Shown: positions 61,194 through 64,000 of the stretch, one piece after another | Layout: each line of letters starts with the position of its first letter | Numbering within the stretch: position 1 is the stretch's first letter | Assembly (NCBI GenBank): GCA_963722415.1 | Contig: CAVRNI010000058.1 | Coordinates: 8,927 to 72,926, forward strand | Length of the DNA: 64,000 nt | From: JALOLG01 sp963722415 | Lineage (GTDB): Bacteria > Actinomycetota > Acidimicrobiia > Acidimicrobiales > Ilumatobacteraceae | Direction: 5' to 3' | The notes under the pieces: model-generated | The model's database searches: none | The model's input: only the letters and a program-made list of their open reading frames with translations | Told to the model about the DNA's origin: nothing | Made by a program: the position numbers and the translations under genes

Positions 61194-62453
61194 ATGCCCT
61201 TCCCATCCGACATCGATCCCGACATCGAGATCACCAACCTGCTCCAGCGCGAGCTCGAGCGACAGACCAGCGGACTGCAGCTCATCGCCAGCGAGAACTT
61301 CACGTCGCCGGCCGTGCTGCGCGCCGTGGGATCGGTGCTCACCAACAAGTACGCCGAGGGGTATCCCGGCAAGCGCTACTACGGCGGGAACGCGGTCGTC
61401 GACGATGTCGAATCGCTCGCCATCGAGCGCGCCAAGGAGCTGTTCGGCGCGGAGCACGCGAACGTGCAACCCCATTCCGGTGCCAACGCCAACATGTGCG
61501 TGTACCAGGCGCTCCTCGAGCCGGGCGACACCGTCCTCGGGCTCAGCCTCAACCATGGCGGACACCTCACCCACGGGTCACCGGTGAACGCCAGCGGCAT
61601 CCTCTATCGCTTCGTCGCCTACGGGATCACGCCCGGCGACGAGCGGATCGACTTCGACCAGATCCGCGAACTCGCTCTGCTGCACCGGCCGAAGTTGATC
61701 GTCGCCGGCACGACGAGCTACCCGCGCCGCCTCGATCCCGAGCCGTTCCGGGCGATCGCCGACGAGGTCGGCGCGCTGTTCATGTTCGATGCCGCCCATG
61801 TCGCCGGCCTGATCGCGGGCGGTGCCCATCCCGATCCGGTGCCGTTCGCCGACGTCGTCACGTTCACGACGCACAAGACACTCCGTGGCCCGCGCGGCGG
61901 ATGCATCCTCTCGACGCGCACCCACGCGGCGGCGATCGACAAGGCGGTGTTCCCCGGCTGGCAGGGCGGGCCGCTCGAACACGTCATTGCCGGCAAGGCG
62001 GTCGCGTTCCGCGAAGCCGCCCATCCGAGCTTCCGCGACTACGCCCACCAGATCGTGCGCAACGCGTCCGCACTCGCCGAGGCACTGGTCGTCGAGGGCT
62101 TCCGCCTGGTGTCGGGTGGCACCGACAACCACCTCATGGTGGTCGATCTGCGCCCGTTCGACGCAGAGCTCACGGGCAAGGAAGCCCAAGCCGTACTCGA
62201 CGAGGCCGGCATCACGCTCAACAAGAACGGCATCCCCGATGATCCGCGAAGTCCGTTCGTGACGAGCGGGCTCCGTATCGGCACGCCGTCGGTCACGACG
62301 CAGGGCATGACCGAAGCGGAGATGTCACTGATCGCGGCCTGGATCAGCCGCGCGCTCCGCGACCGTCACGACGCCAACGAGTTGCAGCTCGTCCGCAAAG
62401 AGGTCGCCGAGCTGTGCGCGCGATTCCCGGCCTATGCCGACGTGACGATCTGA
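61194..62453 (+). CDS. glyA: serine hydroxymethyltransferase
   Basis: PLP enzyme of 419 aa converting serine and tetrahydrofolate to glycine and methylene-tetrahydrofolate. 'QLIASENFTSPAVLRAVGSV', 'NKYAEGYPGKRYYGGNAVVD', 'NVQPHSGANANMCVYQALLE' and 'DVVTFTTHKTLRGPRGGCIL' with the PLP-lysine Lys228 are all canonical. 'NKNGIPDDPRSPFVTSGLRI' closes the C-terminal domain. It is intact and follows rpiB by one base, so the two are surely co-transcribed. Confidence 0.97.
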   Translation: MPFPSDIDPDIEITNLLQRELERQTSGLQLIASENFTSPAVLRAVGSVLTNKYAEGYPGKRYYGGNAVVDDVESLAIERAKELFGAEHANVQPHSGANANMCVYQALLEPGDTVLGLSLNHGGHLTHGSPVNASGILYRFVAYGITPGDERIDFDQIRELALLHRPKLIVAGTTSYPRRLDPEPFRAIADEVGALFMFDAAHVAGLIAGGAHPDPVPFADVVTFTTHKTLRGPRGGCILSTRTHAAAIDKAVFPGWQGGPLEHVIAGKAVAFREAAHPSFRDYAHQIVRNASALAEALVVEGFRLVSGGTDNHLMVVDLRPFDAELTGKEAQAVLDEAGITLNKNGIPDDPRSPFVTSGLRIGTPSVTTQGMTEAEMSLIAAWISRALRDRHDANELQLVRKEVAELCARFPAYADVTI

Positions 62454-62530
62454 CTGTCGGTGGTTCCGCAGCGCGTCGGCTCCGCGGCGCATATGAACGG
62501 CGGGGGAGCGCTCCCGTAGGCTGACCTCCG

Positions 62531-63654
62531 ATGCCGTCGTTGGGCGACTACCTCATCATCGGTGTCGTCGCAGCGGTGGTGACGTTCGCCGCGACCCCGC
62601 CGGTCGCTTGGTACGCCAAGCGACGCGGCTGGGTGTACATCCCCAACGAGCGGTCGGTGCACACGTCGCCCGTGCCCGACGTCGGTGGGCTGGCGATGCT
62701 GATCGGCTTCTTCGCCGCGCTCGGTGTGGCGCGGATGCTCGACCAGTTCGACGGGTTGTTCCGCACCAACACCGAGCCGCTCGGCGTCGCCATCGCCGCC
62801 ATCATCATCTTCCTCGTCGGTTTCATCGACGACATCCAGGACATCCCGCCGCCCGCCAAGGTGACCGGCACCGTCCTCGCCGGCGTGGCGTTGGTCTGGT
62901 TCGGCGTGACGATGTACTTCGTCCGGGTGCCGTTCTACGACGTGATCGTCCTGTCCCCCGACTGGAAGCCGTTGGTCACCGTGCTGTGGCTGCTGGTGAT
63001 GACGCAGGCGATCAATCTCATCGACGGCCTCGACGGGCTCGCCGCCGGCATCGTCGCCATCGGCGCCGGCGCGTTCTTCCTCTACAGCAACCGACTCGCC
63101 GAGCTCGACCTGTTGTCGGCGCCGAACATCGGTCCGCTGTTCGCGATCATCACCGTCGGGCCTGTGCCTCGGCTTCCTCCCGCACAACTTCAACCCGGCG
63201 CGGATCTTCATGGGCGACTGCGGCGCCTTCCTCCTCGGCTTGCTGATGGCCGTCTCGACGAGCGTCGTCGGTGGTCGCGCCGACGAGAACACACAGGCCT
63301 TCGTCGGCCAGACGTTCTTCTTCCTCGCCCCGCTTGGTGATCCCGCTGCTGATCCTCGGCGTACCGATCCTCGACACCCTGTTCGCGATCGTGCGGCGCA
63401 CGACCCGCCGGCAGGCGATCGACGTGGCCGACAAGGGTCACCTGCACCATCGCCTGATGAACCTCGGCCACGGTCACCGGCGCAGCGTGCTGATCCTGTG
63501 GACGTGGACGGCGCTGCTCTCGGCGTTCGTGCTCTACCCGGTGCTCACCAACGAGAACCCGACCTACCTCCCGTTCGGGATCGGCGCCCTGGCGATCGTG
63601 CTGTTCACCGTCTTCCACCCGAGCGTCCGCCGCCGTACCAACGGCGTCCACTGA
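62531..63654 (+). CDS. wecA: WecA/MraY-family undecaprenyl-phosphate GlcNAc-1-phosphate transferase, two frameshifts
   Basis: About 374 aa, multi-pass. 'GWVYIPNERSVHTSPVPDVG', 'IFLVGFIDDIQDIPPPAKVT' (DDxxD), 'TQAINLIDGLDGLAAGIVAI' and 'GFLPHNFNPARIFMGDCGAF' (MGD block), then 'DTLFAIVRRTTRRQAI' and 'DKGHLHHRLMNLGHGHRRSV' (HHxxH-type block), define WecA of the actinobacterial cell-envelope group. It makes the lipid-linked GlcNAc of arabinogalactan-like or other envelope polymers. Frame changes near 63163 (GGG for GG) and 63338 (TT for T) are each one inserted base. As this gene is expected to be essential or nearly so, they are probably errors. Confidence 0.9.
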
Positions 63655-63679
63655 CCCGAACCACTCCGACGCCCCCGAA

Positions 63680-63722
63680 CTGTCTGCTTCAGATGACGCC
63701 ACGGGCGTTCTGAAGCAGACAG
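63680..63722 (+). terminator. long hairpin after wecA, probable terminator
   Basis: CTGTCTGCTTCAGA (63680-63693) pairs perfectly with TCTGAAGCAGACAG (63709-63722). Inside, ACGCC (63696-63700) pairs with GGCGT (63704-63708), leaving a three-base loop. The stem begins 26 bp after the wecA stop and separates it from the ATP synthase region. There is no T-run. Confidence 0.7.
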
Positions 63723-63784
63723 ATCGTGGGTTTGACGTGAGACGTAGTTGCGTCGCGGCGGCGGCGTGGGTTAGCTTGTGCTTA

Positions 63785-63817
63785 GTTTCACAAGCTTCAT
63801 CGGCGAGGCTGTGAAAC
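63785..63817 (+). promoter_or_regulatory. inverted repeat just upstream of the atpI/atpZ-like gene
   Basis: GTTTCACA (63785-63792) and its complement TGTGAAAC (63810-63817) flank a 17-base loop, ending 11 bp before the ATG. It could be an operator or a leader hairpin of the ATP synthase operon. There is no further support. Confidence 0.35.
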
Positions 63818-63828
63818 CCTGTGACCCG

Positions 63829-64000
63829 ATGAAACGCCTCCCCACCCCCAAACGAGTGGAACCCGACGATTCGATCGTGCAGGGGATGGAGGCGGTCTTC
63901 GCCCTCGTGCTGTTCCTCGGCCTCGGAGTGTTGATCGACCGCTGGCTCGGGACAGCACCGGTGTTCACGATCGGGATGATGTTGCTCGGGGCGGTCGGGG
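63829..64000 (+). CDS. AtpI/AtpZ-like ATP synthase accessory membrane protein (3' end cut by window edge)
   Basis: The first 57 residues of a small membrane protein: MKRLPTPKRVEPDDSIVQGM, then 'EAVFALVLFLGLGVLIDRWL' (first helix) and 'GTAPVFTIGMMLLGAVG' (second helix). 'GLGVLIDRWLGTAPVFTIG' is the typical AtpZ/AtpI hairpin. Its place after wecA is that of the gene opening the F0F1 ATP synthase operon in actinobacteria, so atpB should follow outside the window. No ribosome site is obvious. Confidence 0.85.
   Translation, partial: MKRLPTPKRVEPDDSIVQGMEAVFALVLFLGLGVLIDRWLGTAPVFTIGMMLLGAVG

Noticed and set aside
1..64000. tRNA, rRNA, insertion sequences, integrases or prophage genes
   Set aside because: I saw no tRNA-like cloverleaf, no rRNA signature, no transposase or recombinase motif and no attachment-type repeats. 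A covariance-model search would be needed to exclude small RNAs.

Overview
The window is high-GC bacterial DNA with dense, often overlapping genes (ATGA or GTGA junctions), frequent GTG starts and strongly GC-rich third codon positions. The gene content fits an actinobacterium, and an Acidimicrobiia relative close to Ilumatobacter is my best inference: an F420-type LLM oxidoreductase, a LivH-LivM fused permease, the order rpiB-glyA-wecA-atpI/Z leading into an ATP synthase operon, an Mtb-type RpiB motif, and secreted proteins with repeated 'NLNYGVGAP' modules. This assignment rests on gene content only.

Layout. 0-6 kb: an ABC exporter-like operon (54-aa protein, ATPase, truncated FtsX-like permease) divergent from a NarL-type two-component system and a Rieske oxygenase. 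6-12.7 kb: small enzymes and regulators, including a PadR regulon with clear dyads (VOC / padR / cupin) and an ArsR-SRPBCC pair. 12.8-26.5 kb: a probable catabolic island with a Liv-type ABC importer (LivK, LivHM, LivG, LivF), three MetE-like zinc alkyltransferase paralogs, an IclR regulator, a CaiB-type CoA transferase overlapping a citryl-CoA-lyase-like protein, a VOC protein and a PPOX/F420-type flavin protein. 26.6-34.7 kb: membrane proteins, a winged-helix/hydrolase fusion, an LLM oxidoreductase, clpP divergent from an SRPBCC-ArsR pair across two matching 20-bp dyads, and a two-gene unit of a PEP-utilizing-domain protein and an amidohydrolase.

34.8-49.7 kb: exopolysaccharide region. On the minus strand, read right to left, lie Wzz-like, CpsD-like, a doubtful small ORF, Wzy-like, a GH44-like glycosidase, a GT2 and a WecG-like transferase fused to a STAS-like tail, mostly overlapping or nearly abutting. 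Three glycosyltransferases and a WcaJ-type initiating transferase lie on the plus strand, with a secreted triple-repeat protein between them. 49.8-60.7 kb: mixed metabolism (NIPSNAP, dienelactone hydrolase, SGNH lipoprotein, EamA exporter, TerB-like protein with S9 peptidase, alcohol dehydrogenase, nucleoside hydrolase, a cysteine-less thiolase-like protein). 60.7-64 kb: rpiB, glyA, wecA, a strong hairpin and the start of an AtpI/AtpZ gene.

Many genes carry reading-frame shifts. Almost all that I could trace behave as single inserted bases. They hit conserved genes such as wecA as well as accessory ones, so I read them mainly as sequence errors, and I give each broken gene as one reconstructed entry. 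The densest damage (35.8-42.2 kb, the EPS operon) could also be real decay. No tRNA, rRNA, CRISPR array or insertion sequence was recognised.
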